A stretch of 64,000 nucleotides of DNA from Gaeumannomyces sp. JS-464 (Eukaryota; Ascomycota; Sordariomycetes; Magnaporthales; Magnaporthaceae): the NCBI GenBank assembly GCA_002197995.1, contig NGZR01000005.1, positions 4,464,001 to 4,528,000 on the forward strand, written 5' to 3'. Positions 1 to 13,800 of this stretch are shown here, one piece after another. The notes beneath the pieces were generated by a model. The model had not been told where the DNA came from, did not search any database, and was given only the letters and a program-made list of their open reading frames with translations. Every line of letters begins with the position of its first letter. The first letter of the stretch is position 1. The position numbers were made by a program, and so were the translations under genes.

Positions 1-1727
<1,727 letters not shown>

Positions 1728-2756
1728 AGAAGAAAGCAGAGCTCGGAACCCTTCCTCCTCCTCTCCCACAGTCGCCTCCCTGAGGCTCGGTTGTAACTCG
1801 CCAAGTATCCGTCATACCAATCGAATAGTTCTCCCCACTTCAGCGTTAAACCCAACCGCATTGTGGCCAGCGGTGGTCCTTTAGGACGCGCACCGAGGCA
1901 AGCAAATGCCATGACTCCCAATTCGTCTTTTTTTTTTTTTTTTTTTTTTTTTTAATCAAGCGCCCTCTCTTCATATGCTCGGGAAAGTCTTGTCACCTTT
2001 TCTTCTCCTTTTTCTCTCAGAAAGAAAGGGGCGTGCTGGATTGGAATCTTTGTACGATTTGAATCACGACTGATTATCTCGCGCTTCCCCGGGTCGGCCC
2101 CCCTTCTTTTCACCTCTCCGGTCCAGAACCGTGCCGGGGCACCGGGACACTCGCACAGTCCGGCCAGTTTGCTTTCTTTCCGCTTGGACCCTGTCTTGTT
2201 TACCGCTGCTTGCGTGTATCCCGGTGGTGTCTGTCTCATGTCTGAATGCTGTCAACGTGCCCCAATGCGGCTATCCTTTTCGTTATTCCTTCGATGGCAG
2301 CTGTATATGCAGGCCCAATGACCAGAGAAGTGGCGACAGAATAGAACGCCCTAGCTTGGCCTCGCGAAATCTCAGTCCTGTGTCTGCCCAAACTCGACCG
2401 CTACCCCAGCGATTTGTTGGAGTTGTTGACAACAGGAGCTTGGCACTGCAGGGCTCAAGTTTTGGGTTTCATTTTCCATTCAAGGGCTGCTAACCTCATG
2501 GGACTGGGATGGGTAGAGTAGAAATGCCGAAAAACGATATACATGCTACGGGCTGGGTAAAACTATTGTACAGATTGGCGTTGTGGTTATTTTACAAGAT
2601 GAGAGTCATTCTCGGGTCGTTCCAACGTAACTGGGTATATACACAATTTCTGATATACAAGACTGCGCAGATCCGAGACTTCAACAAACCCGGCTTGTTT
2701 ACGTGTGCGCGTCGGGGTATACGGGCATCAGCATTGACGGGGAGAATTAGCGGCCA
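1728..2756. other. Convergent intergenic region between ARF1 and Hsp78
   Basis: About 1 kb holding the 3' ends of two facing genes. It contains a 26-nt T tract (1928-1953). No ORF with recognisable coding character was found. Confidence 0.6.
1928..1953. repeat. Poly-T tract, 26 nt
   Basis: An uninterrupted T run about 200 nt after the ARF1 stop codon. Similar T or A runs lie in other intergenic regions of this window (24513-24539, 55433-55453, 41281-41296). Confidence 0.95.
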
Positions 2757-5213
2757 TCACGATTGCGGCGTCGAGCACGTCACTTTGAGCGAAGTCGCAT
2801 CATCCGATATCTCGACCGTGGCGGTATCTCCCGTCTTGATCTCACCCCTGATGATGCTGTCGGCCAGTCGGTTCGCGATCTCGGTGGTGATGAGGCGGTT
2901 GAGCGGTCTTGCTCCAAACTTGGGGTCGTATCCTCTCTCGGCAAGCCAGTCTCTGACCTGCCCGGAGACGTCCAGGGTGATGCGCCGGTCCGCCAGGCGA
3001 GCCTGCAGCTCCCGCAGCCGAATGTCGACAATGTCTCTCAGCGCAGGGAGCGCCAGCCTCTTGAAGATGATGAAGCTGTCGATGCGGTTCAGGAACTCGG
3101 GCGGGTACGCCGACGAGACGACGTCCATGACGGCATTCCTCACGTCCTGGCTTATCGTCCCGTCGGCGGCCTCGGTGTACGGGTGGTTGGGGTTCGCGCC
3201 AACCAGGATGTCGGCGCCCAGGTTGGATGTCAGGACGATGATGGTGTTGCGGAAGTCCACCTTGTGGCCCTGCGCGTCGGTCAGGTAGCCTTCGTCCAGG
3301 ACCTGGAGCAGCAGCGCCGATATGTCGCGGTGGGCCTTCTCGAACTCGTCAAAGAGCAGGACGGCATACGGCTTCCGCCGGACGGCCTCGGTGAGCTGGC
3401 CCGCGTCCTCGTAGCCCACGTAGCCCGAGGGCGCGCCGATGAGGCGGCTGATGGTGTGCTTCTCCTGGAACTCGCTCATGTCGAAGCGCACGACGGCGGC
3501 CTCGGTCGAGAAGAGGAAGCCGGCAAGCTTCTTGCAGAGCTCCGTCTTGCCCACGCCCGTAGGGCCGAGGAAGAAGAACGAGGCCAGCGGCCGATTCTCG
3601 CCGCTGAGGCCGGCCCTCTGAAGGCGCACCGCGTTGGCCACGGCGGACAAGGCCTCGTCCTGCCCCCTAACGGACCCGCGCAGGATGTCCTCCATGTGGA
3701 CCAGCTTTTCGATATGTCCCGACGTGAGCTTTGCGACCGGGATCCCGGTCGCGCGCGAGACGACGGTGGCAATGTCGTCAGCCGTCACCGAGTCGTGGAT
3801 CAAAGTGCTCTCGCTCTTGAACGGGGACTCGCCGTCCTTGGGCAGCTTAGCCTCGAGCGCGGGGATGACGCCGAACCGGAGCTCCGACGCCCTCCCGAAA
3901 TTGCCGTCCCGCTGGGCCCTGTCCAGGTCGACCCTGGCCTGCTCAAGCTCCGCTTGCGTCGTCTTGATGGCCTCGATCTCTGCCCGTTCCTTGTCCCACT
4001 TTTCGTTGAGAGTGCGAACCTCGTCCTGCAAGGCTTTCAAGTCAGCCTCGAGCTTTTCCCGCCGTTCGCAGCTGGCCACGTCCTTGTCCTTCCGGAGGCT
4101 TTCCAATTCTATCTGTAGGGTCATTATTTTCTGATCCAGGCGCATGATGTCTTCTGGTTTGCTCTCCTGTTGCAACCTCAGCGACGAGGCAGCCTCGTCC
4201 ATCAGATCGATCGCCTTGTCGGGAAGGAAACGATCAGTGATGTAGCGATTTGAATAAGTGGCGGCTGCTACAAGGGCGCCGTCGGTGATCCGCACGCCGT
4301 GATGAACCTCGTACTTGTCCTTGATTCCGCGCAGGATGCTGATGGTGTCCTCGACCGTAGGCTCGTTGACCAGGATGGGTTGAAACCGTCGTGCCAACGC
4401 GACATCCTTTTCGATCAGGCGGTATTCATTCAGGGTGGTGGCACCGCAACACTGCAGTTCGCCCCGTGATAGCGCGGGCTTCAGGAGATTTGAGGCGTCG
4501 ATAGAGCCCTCAGCCTTGCCGAGGCCGAGCAAGGTATGTAGCTCGTCGATAAATAATATGATTTGGCCATCGGATTGCTGAACTTCGGCGAGGACCTTCT
4601 TCAGGCGCTCCTCAAAATCGCCCCTGAACTTGGCCCCGGCGATCAGCGAGCCCAAGTCCAGGCTTATCACGCGTTTGTTCTTTACGCTCTCGGGAACGTC
4701 GCCACGAACAATGCGCAGGGCGAGGCCCTCGAGGATGGCCGTCTTGCCCGTCCCGGCTTTGCCAATGAGCACGGGGCTGTTTTTGGTCCTGCGGCTCAAG
4801 ACCTGGATGGTTCTTTGGATCTCAGAGTCTCTGCCTATCACAGGGTCAAGCTTCCCTTCCTTTGCTTTCGCTGTAAGGTCAACGCCGTACTGCTCCAAAG
4901 CAGGCTTCTCCTCCTCGGCCCCGAGGTTCATGCGGTGGGTGCCGCCCGGAGGGTGAGGGCCTCTGTTGGCATAGCATCGCACGGGGGCTACTGGCAGCAG
5001 GCTCAGCGACGCCAGGGACGCGCCAACCGAGGCAGCCACGCCGGGAGGCGAGAGCCGCAGGGCGCACCCGGCCGCGGCAATCCTCGACTGCCCATGGCGG
5101 AGGAGGGTCCGTGTTGGCGTTCGTCCGACGAAGCGTGGTGCCAACATGTGAAGGCGGCTTGAGGTTCCAGCACTGGCTATCATCGTCATGGCTTGCTTGC
5201 GCACAGATTTCAT
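2757..5213 (-). CDS. hsp78: Mitochondrial Hsp78 / ClpB-family disaggregase
   Basis: An AAA+ protein-disaggregating chaperone of the mitochondrial matrix that works with mitochondrial Hsp70. It is an intronless ORF of 818 residues; the S. cerevisiae protein is about 811. The first 80-90 residues are rich in Arg, Ala and Ser with almost no acids, as expected for a mitochondrial presequence. The ClpB N-domain is absent, as in Hsp78. The first AAA module has Walker A GKAGTGKT (residues 151-158) and Walker [10 protein letters not shown] (about 219-227). A charged coiled-coil middle domain follows (about 350-450). The second module has GPTGVGKT and LLFDEFEKA, and the sensor-2 motif GARPLNR is near the C terminus. 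Translation could also start at the second or third Met within the presequence. No frame errors were seen over 2.4 kb. Confidence 0.96.
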   Translation of the reverse strand: MKSVRKQAMTMIASAGTSSRLHMLAPRFVGRTPTRTLLRHGQSRIAAAGCALRLSPPGVAASVGASLASLSLLPVAPVRCYANRGPHPPGGTHRMNLGAEEEKPALEQYGVDLTAKAKEGKLDPVIGRDSEIQRTIQVLSRRTKNSPVLIGKAGTGKTAILEGLALRIVRGDVPESVKNKRVISLDLGSLIAGAKFRGDFEERLKKVLAEVQQSDGQIILFIDELHTLLGLGKAEGSIDASNLLKPALSRGELQCCGATTLNEYRLIEKDVALARRFQPILVNEPTVEDTISILRGIKDKYEVHHGVRITDGALVAAATYSNRYITDRFLPDKAIDLMDEAASSLRLQQESKPEDIMRLDQKIMTLQIELESLRKDKDVASCERREKLEADLKALQDEVRTLNEKWDKERAEIEAIKTTQAELEQARVDLDRAQRDGNFGRASELRFGVIPALEAKLPKDGESPFKSESTLIHDSVTADDIATVVSRATGIPVAKLTSGHIEKLVHMEDILRGSVRGQDEALSAVANAVRLQRAGLSGENRPLASFFFLGPTGVGKTELCKKLAGFLFSTEAAVVRFDMSEFQEKHTISRLIGAPSGYVGYEDAGQLTEAVRRKPYAVLLFDEFEKAHRDISALLLQVLDEGYLTDAQGHKVDFRNTIIVLTSNLGADILVGANPNHPYTEAADGTISQDVRNAVMDVVSSAYPPEFLNRIDSFIIFKRLALPALRDIVDIRLRELQARLADRRITLDVSGQVRDWLAERGYDPKFGARPLNRLITTEIANRLADSIIRGEIKTGDTATVEISDDATSLKVTCSTPQS

Positions 5214-6330
5214 CTAGCGCATTGCGAGTGGCAACGGTATGGTCACTGCCTGGTAGGTACCTGGTAGGTACCTGGTAGGTAGGTGGTAGGTAGGTGGTAG
5301 GTAGGTGGTAGGTAGGTGGTAGGTATTATTCTAGGTAGGCAGACGGGTAGGTAGGCAGGTCTATACGGAACAGATGATGCGTGAGCTCGATCTCAAAGCT
5401 CGCGGCTGCGTCAAGGGGTGTTTTCTAGAGCTACAATATCGTAGAATCGGAGAGGATGAAGGGCAGTCACCGGATATATAGATCCTAGCGTGGTGGGACC
5501 AGGACCAATTATGGCGTGCCGGCGTCGGCTGTTGAGAATCGAATTGAAGTATTCCGAGAGTTCGAGCAGTTTCGAGATGCCTGGTTGGAGCTCCACCCGG
5601 TTCGGCTGGACGGGCAATTGGGTGACAAAATAACGGGACATGTACCGAAACAGTACCAATACCAGGAACAGAACTATGATCTGAGGAGACGAAAGTGAAA
5701 AAGGAAAAGGTATACAAAAATTATATCATGCACGAAAAAAGGAAGGAGAAAAAGTCGTAGGGAAAAAAAAAAAAAAACACACGAAACGGGGATTGAGAAT
5801 CTTGAAGCCTTTATTGACTTCACCTATCGCTTTCAAGTCCTTTGATACTGGATGGCATATGTCAACACTTTTTCTCTCTTTTTTTCTTGGTGGCAATTGT
5901 CATTTTGGCTCCTATTTCCATGTGGAGCTCGACTTGAGTTCACACGTTCCACCAGTAACGCCACCCACCTAAGGGGCCAGATTGACCCACTCATGTTTTC
6001 CTTATCTTATCGCATGCATGTTTCTCACGTTCCTTTGACCGCATGGAGGGGCAATTTGGGAATTCAGGCTGGACCCCTCATCGCTGCGACGGCGACCGAA
6101 GAGGTGGGAGAAAAAAAGAAGAAAAAAACGGGTTTCACCACCCAGGAGAGAGTCCAGCTCGCCGGCCAACCCCCTCAACCCCACCTACAACCTTCCCAAC
6201 CCGACCTCATCTCTCCTTGTTTTTCTTCCTGCCCTCCCATTCTTCTGTATTTATCCCACTTTCCGCCTGACAACCTCGCTCTCCCAGAAAGCAAGCCGCC
6301 TCTACCTTCTTCTTCCTACAAGCAATCACC
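5214..6330. promoter_or_regulatory. Divergent promoter region of Hsp78 and eEF1B-alpha
   Basis: A shared intergenic region of about 1.1 kb. On the Hsp78 side it has a 7-copy 11-bp tandem repeat (5250-5326). The middle has an A run near 5766-5777. The eEF1B side is pyrimidine-rich up to the ATG, typical of translation-factor genes. A GAA/TTC-rich stretch near 5534-5580 does not keep the 5-bp spacing of a proper heat-shock element. Confidence 0.5.
5250..5326. repeat. 11-bp tandem repeat, 7 units, just upstream of Hsp78
   Basis: Seven head-to-tail 11-bp units, three of type CTGGTAGGTAc/g then four of type GTGGTAGGTAg/t, ending with small changes. The array ends 37 bp from the Hsp78 start codon, so it lies in the core promoter or 5' UTR. 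The unit contains the GGTAGGTA motif scattered through this window. Similar but irregular copies continue to about 5360. Confidence 0.9.
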
Positions 6331-7603
6331 ATGGGTTTCGTTGACATCCTCACCGATGCTGGCCTTACCAGTAAGTATCCGTGATGTTTTGCTTGTCCTG
6401 CAGCCTCCCAAACGCGCGGTGATATTTGTTGCGCATCCCACATTGTCTTGCTTGTCATGATCTCTTTCGTCTGCTGACGGTCACCCCAGCGCTCGACAGC
6501 TGGCTGAGTACCCGTTCCTACATTGTCGGGTACGTTTTGACACCTTCTCCTGCACGCCTAGCCCTTCGCCCGCCGCGCCGCCCACTCATCCCGCACCCAA
6601 GTTCGCTCTGCCTACCACCCTCCCCCATCCGTATGACGAGAAACATTGGTCCGTGTTTCCGAGCAGCTTAAGACCCTGCACATGATGACCAAGCAAGCAC
6701 TATGTGCACCTCTGAATTTTTCTTCTGCTTGCACCGTACACTTGCATTCTATCACTCCCGGATCCTAGAATCGGCCGAGGGTGTTCAGGCACGTTGATGA
6801 ACGCCAGGCTCTAACAAAGCTCCAACAGAACCGCTGCCAGCCAGGCTGATGTCGTCACCTTCAAGGCCCTGACCTCTGCCCCGAGCGCCGACAAGTACCC
6901 TAACGCTGCTCGCTGGTACAAGCACATCGCCTCGTACGAGGATGAGTTCTCAACGCTCCCTGGCGACTCGTCCAAGCCCTACACCGAGTACGGCCCGGAG
7001 GAGGTCGCTGCTACCCTGAACCCTGTCAAGGCCCCGGCTGCCGAGGAGGACGACGATGTCGATCTGTTCGGCAGCGACGATGAGGAGGAGGATGCCGAGG
7101 CTGCGCGCATCCGCGAGGAGCGTCTGGCTGAGTATAAGAAGAAGAAGGAGAACAAGCCCAAGACGATCGCCAAGTCCATCGTGACCATGGACGTCAAGCC
7201 CTGGGGTATGTGGCCACGCGAGAACCCATGGCATGGCGGCCAAGACGCACGGCGCGAGAGCATATTCTGATGACACGAACCTGCACAGACGACGAGACCG
7301 ACATGAAGGCCCTGGAGGAGGCTGTTCGCGCCATCAAGCAAGACGGTCTGGTATGGGGTGCTTCCAAGCTCGTCCCGGTCGGCTACGGTGTCAGCAAGCT
7401 GCAGATCACCCTAGTCGTCGAGGACGACAAGGTTGGTATCCAGGAGCTCCAGGACGAGATCGCCGAGATCGAGGACTACGTCCAGTCCACCGACGTTGTA
7501 TGTGTGCCCTGCCATCGCTCCGTGACCAACACCACCTGGAAGGATCCTTCGCTAACGGTTTCTTTTTCTTCCAACCACACAGGCTGCCATGCAGAAGCTG
7601 TAA
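6331..7603 (+). CDS. tef5: Elongation factor 1-beta (eEF1B-alpha, GDP/GTP exchange factor for eEF1A)
   Basis: It recharges eEF1A with GTP during translation elongation. Five exons fit exactly: 6331-6370, 6490-6529, 6829-7205, 7289-7497 and 7583-7603, giving 228 residues, the normal size. The N-terminal part is the GST-C-like region ([12 protein letters not shown], then [14 protein letters not shown]). The middle is an acidic linker with [10 protein letters not shown], the classic eEF1B casein-kinase-2-type segment. The C-terminal exchange domain runs from [11 protein letters not shown] through [20 protein letters not shown] to the conserved end VQSTDVAAMQKL. The last exon encodes only seven codons including the stop. 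The ATG lies in an AATCACCATGG context after a C/T-rich leader. No frame errors. Confidence 0.97.
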
Positions 7604-8218
7604 GCAGTCGACAGCTGGGGTGCAAGTTTTGGTGTCCGGAGGGAAGCCAAGAAGCTAGAAAATTAGACCATGTAGCTAGGAAGCGTCCACGGCTCTCTGC
7701 CTTCCGACTATTCGGAGACTAGCCAGAGTAATCGGGTCCGAGCACAAAAATGAAAGCAAAGAAAGCACTGGCAGCCGATTATTATTGGCGCATCAAAAAT
7801 ATTCTAATGATATGAATCCTTTTGTAGAGAAGACTTGAAATCGGTGGTTGTGAAGGGGAGGCGAGACGCTTTGCAAGACGGGATATTTGTGGGCTTAGAC
7901 CACCATAGGCTCACATGTGCGGGCATGGAGGGGGCGGGCCCTGAAGCCCCGGCGGATTTTAGCCATGAGAATTGGTTGGTTGGATGCATGTGCATGTGCA
8001 CACGCCGTCGTTCATCGCGCGTCGCGTCGCAGCACATGGTTAGTTCCCGCCAACAGGCCTGCTCTGAAGCTCCCGTTCGCTTGCGATTTGGGCTTGCACG
8101 GCTCTGGACTAGCTGTTACGATCCGGAGGGGCTGGGAACGACGCCGTACATATGTCCCTCAGGCTGGGTAAATACAGATATAGGTAGAGCATAGGTGCCT
8201 ACCTCTTGAGTGGCCACG
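7604..8218. other. Intergenic region between eEF1B-alpha and PSF1
   Basis: Contains the 3' UTR of eEF1B and the promoter of PSF1. Alternating GCATGTGCATGTGCAC near 7985-8000 is a short palindromic run. No coding signal was seen. Confidence 0.5.
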
Positions 8219-9170
8219 ATGTACGGCGACCTAGGAAACAAACTGGTTCGTTTTTTTTTCTTTGTTGGCCCCTTCGGTGCCCCCTTGCCGCCACCAGGCC
8301 AGCGAATGAACAGATACAGCGTGTATCTACGCCCTGCCCATCCACGTACGTGTGCTCGTGCACGGTAGTGAGCACACCGGTCTGACGGTCAAGCAGGTCC
8401 AGCATGCCAAACGGACGCAGAACCTGGCGCACCTCCCTCCGTATCAGACGGAAATGGTCAGGACGGCCACGCGGGAGGTGCGCGATCTCAATAAGGACGT
8501 CGCCAGCCTCCTCGAGCCGTTCAACGGCGCCTTCGACCCCAGCGCGGACCAGGCCACGGCCTGCGCCCTTCTGGTCGACCACCTTTCCATGCGCCGCAAC
8601 AAGCGCTGCCTCCTGGCCTACCACCGCACGCGCACCGACAAGCTCGAAGACCTTGTCTGGAGTGGTGCTGATGTCCTGGACCTCTCTGGCCAGCAACTGA
8701 GAGAAGCCGCAGCGGGCGACGGCGGTGCGCGCGCCGCCAACACCGAAGGGCCCACGAGCGGCCTCAGTCCGCAGGAGGAGGACTATGTACGCCAGTACAG
8801 TGACCTGTTTGGCCGCCTACAAGGGCCAATGGACCGACATAGACCTGACAGGCAGCCTTGAGCCTCCCAGGGACCTCTTCATTGACGTGAGGGTCTTGAA
8901 GGATGCAGGGGAGATCCAAACCGAATACGGGTATGTCTTCGTCGCGCCGCTCTCCCTCCCACCTACCCTTTGCTCGCATTGAAGGCATTGCCTCGCAGAA
9001 TCGCACAAGATTTGCCGCCGGTGTGCCCCTCTGGGACACGAGCTGACATGACATGGATTTGCTTTCACACACATAGTGCTATTACGCTCAGCAAAAACAG
9101 CCAGTTCTACGTGCGCCAGGGCGACGTTGAGAGGCTGATTGCCCAGGGCTATCTGCAGAAGCTGGACTGA
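8219..9170 (+). CDS. psf1: GINS complex subunit Psf1, frame broken by one indel
   Basis: A subunit of the GINS tetramer (Sld5-Psf1-Psf2-Psf3) of the CMG replicative helicase. The exons are 8219-8245 (MYGDLGNKL), 8397-8930 and 9077-9170. They give 217 residues once one extra base is allowed for, close to the usual 200-210. Family marks are the start MYGDLGNKLVQHAKRTQ, the helical A domain with MRRNKRCLLAYHRTR, and the C-terminal B domain PRDLFIDVRVLKDAGEI and FYVRQGDVERLIAQGYLQ. Near 8808-8810 a TTT run is one base too long: the frame YVRQYSDL switches to the frame AAYKGQWTDIDLTGSLEP. The first exon is short and was chosen for its conserved sequence and good splice match (donor GTTCGT is weak). 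Confidence 0.9.
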
Positions 9171-10532
9171 GTATTTCCGGCCCGTTGGCAAGTACTTTCG
9201 TCTGCCATACCGTTTCAATCTTGGCCTCCTACACGTCCAGCGCCGGCCCGTCGAAAAGAGTGTAGATATGTATATGGGGGCCAGCCGCTGGCGCCGATAG
9301 TGAAGACCTAGATCCCCCGACTACGTTGCCAGGGGTCACTAGCAGCGACAGCTCTCTCGTTTGGGGACAAGGGGGGACTAGATCATGAGGATTGCCGCTC
9401 GTCTCCAAGACTAGTAGGATGGAAAGCAGGTATCTATAAAGCCTACCGTAGGTAGCCCGGGTGTTTCTCACATGGCATTAATCGGTCCCAATCGCCAAGG
9501 ACCCTGTGCCGCCCCCTCCTTCGGAGGAATATTTCTCTCACTTTCTTGTTCTTTGTCTCCTTCATGCTCAAGTTGGCTTCGACAGTCATTGATACCACCT
9601 ACGAAGCTCTTGGCATCACTCCCACATACACGTAACGGAAATCGTATCCTGGCACAGTAGACGTCTCGGCAACAGATGCCGCGGGCCTGCAGAATTGTCT
9701 CCGCCACATGCCGTCCTTTCATGGTCCAAAATCGGTAGGTACAACCCCCACCAACCAGAGCGGTTATGCGTCTTGTAGATCTTGTCCGTACCTGTTCCAG
9801 TCGCAAACGACATTTATCTTGCCTAAAATTCATCCTCAGGTAACCTGTTCTCAACACGCTTCATCAAGGAAGAGCAGGAGAGGGAGCCCTCGAGCAAAGG
9901 GATCTGATTAAAACAAGAAGGGTGCTACCTCCTCCTTGGACTGCCCAAACCGTCGTAGCTGCTGCTTCTTGGCGGCGTGGGAGTCGCTATGCAAGCATGC
10001 CACCGGAGCGGCAGCCGGCTGGGCATGGGGGGTTAGCTGCACCTCTGGAGGGAACGGCGTGGCGCACGTCAATATCAGATGCATTGGATGGATCCGCCCG
10101 TGTATCCGTACAGTGGCCGTGCACTGTGTACAACGACCAATCCTTGCTGCCACGCTGTGTAAGTGTGCTGTTGACGACGCTTGTGAAAACCCACAGTGCG
10201 GGCATTGGGTCGGGGCTGCGTGCCGGTAGATTGGTCTGGACCATTCGGAGGTGACGCGGGAGAGGGGGAAAAAAAAAAAAAGAATTAACGTCGACGCCAT
10301 CCCGCTCGCCATCCATCCATGTAATGATCCTTGCACACACACATGATGGCGCATTTCGCCCCGCTCCTGCATGGGCGAAGGCGCCTTCAAGGTTCAAGGT
10401 CCGAGTTCTATCCCCCCAGCAATTGCGAATCCACAGTGGATGAAGATGTCAGTCCAATGTTCAGCCCAACCGGGTGTGCGTCAGAGTAAACCATCTCATA
10501 CAACAAACCTTTTTCGGCTCCTCCAGCTGTGC

Positions 10533-10564
<32 letters not shown>

Positions 10565-10875
10565 TTCAGGTTGGTCAGGCCCTTGGGTCAGGAGCACGTC
10601 CAAAACCCCCAAACAAGGGCCCATCTCCCTCCGACGCCGGCGGCCGACTCTGTTCTGCGCTCGCCATCTCGCTCGTTCCATGACTGCTACGGCCCGCCCG
10701 TCGAGACTTCTCTCGTCCCCATGTCTTCCCCATCTCGCGCTTCTCTCCCTTCTCCCCCACCTGGAGGGGGAGGAGCTCGGGGTCCGTCCATTCCCAGGAG
10801 CCTGCCGCTCACGATGCCGCCAATGGCGCATCGGCCCTGAGTCCCCGAGCCATCAGCTGCTGCTGGCCACTGGAG
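9171..10875. other. Intergenic region upstream of the SulP-family gene
   Basis: About 1.7 kb without a convincing gene. It includes an A run near 10269-10281 and the (CCAG)8 microsatellite at 10533-10564. From about 10600 to 10875 it becomes C/T-rich, as expected for a leader. Confidence 0.5.
10533..10564. repeat. (CCAG)8 microsatellite
   Basis: Eight perfect tetranucleotide units about 310 bp upstream of the proposed SulP start. It is likely length-polymorphic. Confidence 0.95.
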
Positions 10876-13800
10876 ATGGCCGCCGCCTGTCGTCGTCCCT
10901 CACCGCCGCCAGCCACCGGGAGCCAATCCGGTCTTTTATCCACGGTAGCGTGCGAGACCAACCCAGTGCGTTCCGCTCCTTGCCGTGCTATCTCCGAAAC
11001 CACCCCCTTTCCAAACTTTGCGGCCCTGCCTCCCCCATGCCTTCCCGCACATTGCCGACGAGCTCCTCACTGACATCTTGACTTCCCTGCCGTCGCAGCC
11101 CCCGTCGACAGCGCTCAGCATGCACGGAGCGTCCGTGAGGACACGGCCGAGCTTGCGTCCTATCTGCTGTCCGACCAGAGCAGCCGTCGCGGCGCCCCGG
11201 CTTTCCTGAACCGCCAGAGGTCCAACTCGTATCGTCTTCCACGCGACATATCACAACCGTCCTCCAACTCGGCGTCGGACGACGTCGAGGCCGGCCCGAC
11301 CAGAGACTCGGGCTCCATCCAGGAGGCCTCGGACCTGCCGTTTGACAGTCCATTGGAGGAAGAGGATTCTGACGTAGCTGGGCCTTCCATCATCTCCAAT
11401 ATGCTGCGACGATCGCCGCCCGAGATCCCGGGTTCGCTCGCGGACCTGGATGAGAGCCCCGCCCTTGGGCGGACTCTCCGTGTTGGCCCGACCGCCGACC
11501 CCCATGACTGGGAGACGCGTCAAAAGCAGGGTAGGCAGGATGTCGAAGCAGACCTCTTGACTGAGACCACGCCGCTCCTGTCTGTGAGATCCCGCCACAG
11601 CCCAGTCACGCCCGACCCCGGTCTTGACTCGGACCTGGAAGACCAGAAGTTCCCGCAGCCCAGACCCTGGCACAGCGCGCTCTCCAATACCGGCCGTCAC
11701 ATTGCTGGCGCTGCCTCGGCACTCGTCGATGCTGCTCGTGACCAACCGACCTCTTTCGACCGAAAATCGCTGTGGGACACTCTAGTCGTGGCCCCGGTAT
11801 CATGTCTGCCTGCCGTTGTCGTCGGTCTCTTGCTCAACATACTCGATGCGCTCTCGTACGGTAGGTAGTGTGCAAGCAAGCCTTCTGTGGCGAACCGGGC
11901 ACTGCCCTTCCCTTTCTTTGGGCCATGCTGATAGCTTCGTCACTGTATTCTCGCAGGCATGATTCTTTTCCCGCTTGGCAACCCAATATTTGCCAGCCTG
12001 GGACCCGCCGGCATATCCATATTCTACGTAGCACCATCGTGTCGCAGTTGACCTTTTCTACGGGCTCTATCTTCAAGGGTGGCATCGGCTCTGAACTGGT
12101 AAGCGCCGCCCCTCGAAAGATCGGCTTCGTGTGAATGCATGTGCTGATCAATGTTACAGATCGAGGTCGTGCCCTTCTTTCACTCAATGGCCTATTCGAT
12201 TCATGGGCACATTGGGGACGGCAACGACAGTGCCGTAATCGCCAGCACGATAGTGGCATATGCCCTAAGCTCCATGCTCACTGGCCTCGTATTTTATCTC
12301 ATGGGCCACTTCAAATTTGGCGTATGTGACTTTCTTGGGTTTCTTTTCTCTTCCTCCTCCCCCACCCTCTCTCGCATATCTCATCTCTACCCGAATCCAC
12401 GTGCAGTTTTAGTCATGAGCTTATGATAAACTCTCCATAGTACGTTGTTGGCTTCATCCCGAGGCACATCCTCGTCGGCTGCATCGGCGGTGTGGGGTGG
12501 TTTCTCGTCGCCACCGGTTTCGAAGTCTCGGCTCGCATCGACGGAAGCTTCGAATACAACCTCGAGACTCTGCAAAAGCTGACCAGGCCCGACGCAATCC
12601 CTCTCTGGGCAACGCCTCTGGCGCTGGCACTGGTTCTCTTCTACTGCCAAAAGAAGATACAGTCCAAGTTTTTCCTACCCTTGTACATCTGCGGCATCCC
12701 ACTGGTCTTCTACTTTTTCGTTTTTACCCTCGACACATTGGATCTGGACACTCTAAGACAAGGCGGCTGGATTTTTGAAGGCCCTGCTGCGGATGAGCCT
12801 TGGTGGTATTTCTATACGCTATACGGTCAGTGCTACTTTCTCCCAAGCCATCATCTTAACTGTATCTCATTCCGCCAAACAACTATCTGGCGAAAACCCT
12901 GGAGCGAGTACTGACGAAGGCACCTGCAAATCAAGACTTTACTGCTGTTCGGTGGGATGCGGTCGCGCAGACCATTCCCGCCATGTTCGCGCTCACTTTC
13001 TTCGGCATTCTCCACGTGCCTATCAACGTCCCCGCCCTTGCGATATCGACCGGCGAGGACAACGTCGACCTCAACCACGAGCTCAAGCTCCATGGTTACT
13101 CTAACTTCCTGTCAGGGCTTTGCGGCAGCATCCAAAATTACCTCGTTTACGCGAACACTGTCTTTTTTATGCGCTCGGGGGCAGATAGTCGGCTGGCTGG
13201 GTTTGAGCTCGCGGCTCTAACTTGTGGTATCATGATGATCGGGCCTAAGCTCATCGGCTACATCCCAATCATGATGGTCGGCTGCTTGATCTTTGACCTG
13301 GCTTTGAGCTTCTCCTTGAGGCCTTGTGGAGTCCCCGGAAGAAACTCAAGAGGCTCGAGTATCTGACGGTATGTGTGGCTGCGTCTCGGACCTTAAGTCT
13401 GCCCCGTGCGAGACTGATGTTTGCTAATCTCTGTTTCTACCAGGTCATCGCCATTGTTCTCATCATGGGAATCTACGACTTCGTCATTGGGATTGGGGTC
13501 GGGATACTGATGGCTTTTGTATCCATGATTTTCCAGACTTCCCGGGTCTCGGCCGTCAGGGCCGGGTGGTCGGGCGACGTGGTCGGGTCGACAGTGCGAC
13601 GCAATCCCTCGCAGCAGCACTTCCTGCAGCAGGTCGGCCGTCAGATCTACATCGTCAAGCTATCCGGCTACCTCTTCTTCGGGACCATCGTTGGTGTGGA
13701 GGAGACGATTCGAGATCTTATCACGGATGAGGCGTTCAGGGAGAGGCCTATCAAGTTCCTCATCCTAGACCTCCATCAAGTGACCGGGCTCGGATTACTC

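Noticed and set aside
2763..4118. Long open frame (451 codons) on the plus strand opposite Hsp78
   Set aside because: It is the antisense shadow of a well-conserved GC-rich gene; composition is Arg/Val/Gly-rich with no domain.
5534..5585. Possible heat-shock elements upstream of Hsp78 (GAA and TTC clusters)
   Set aside because: GAA units are in the same orientation or one base out of the 5-bp alternating spacing needed for an HSE.
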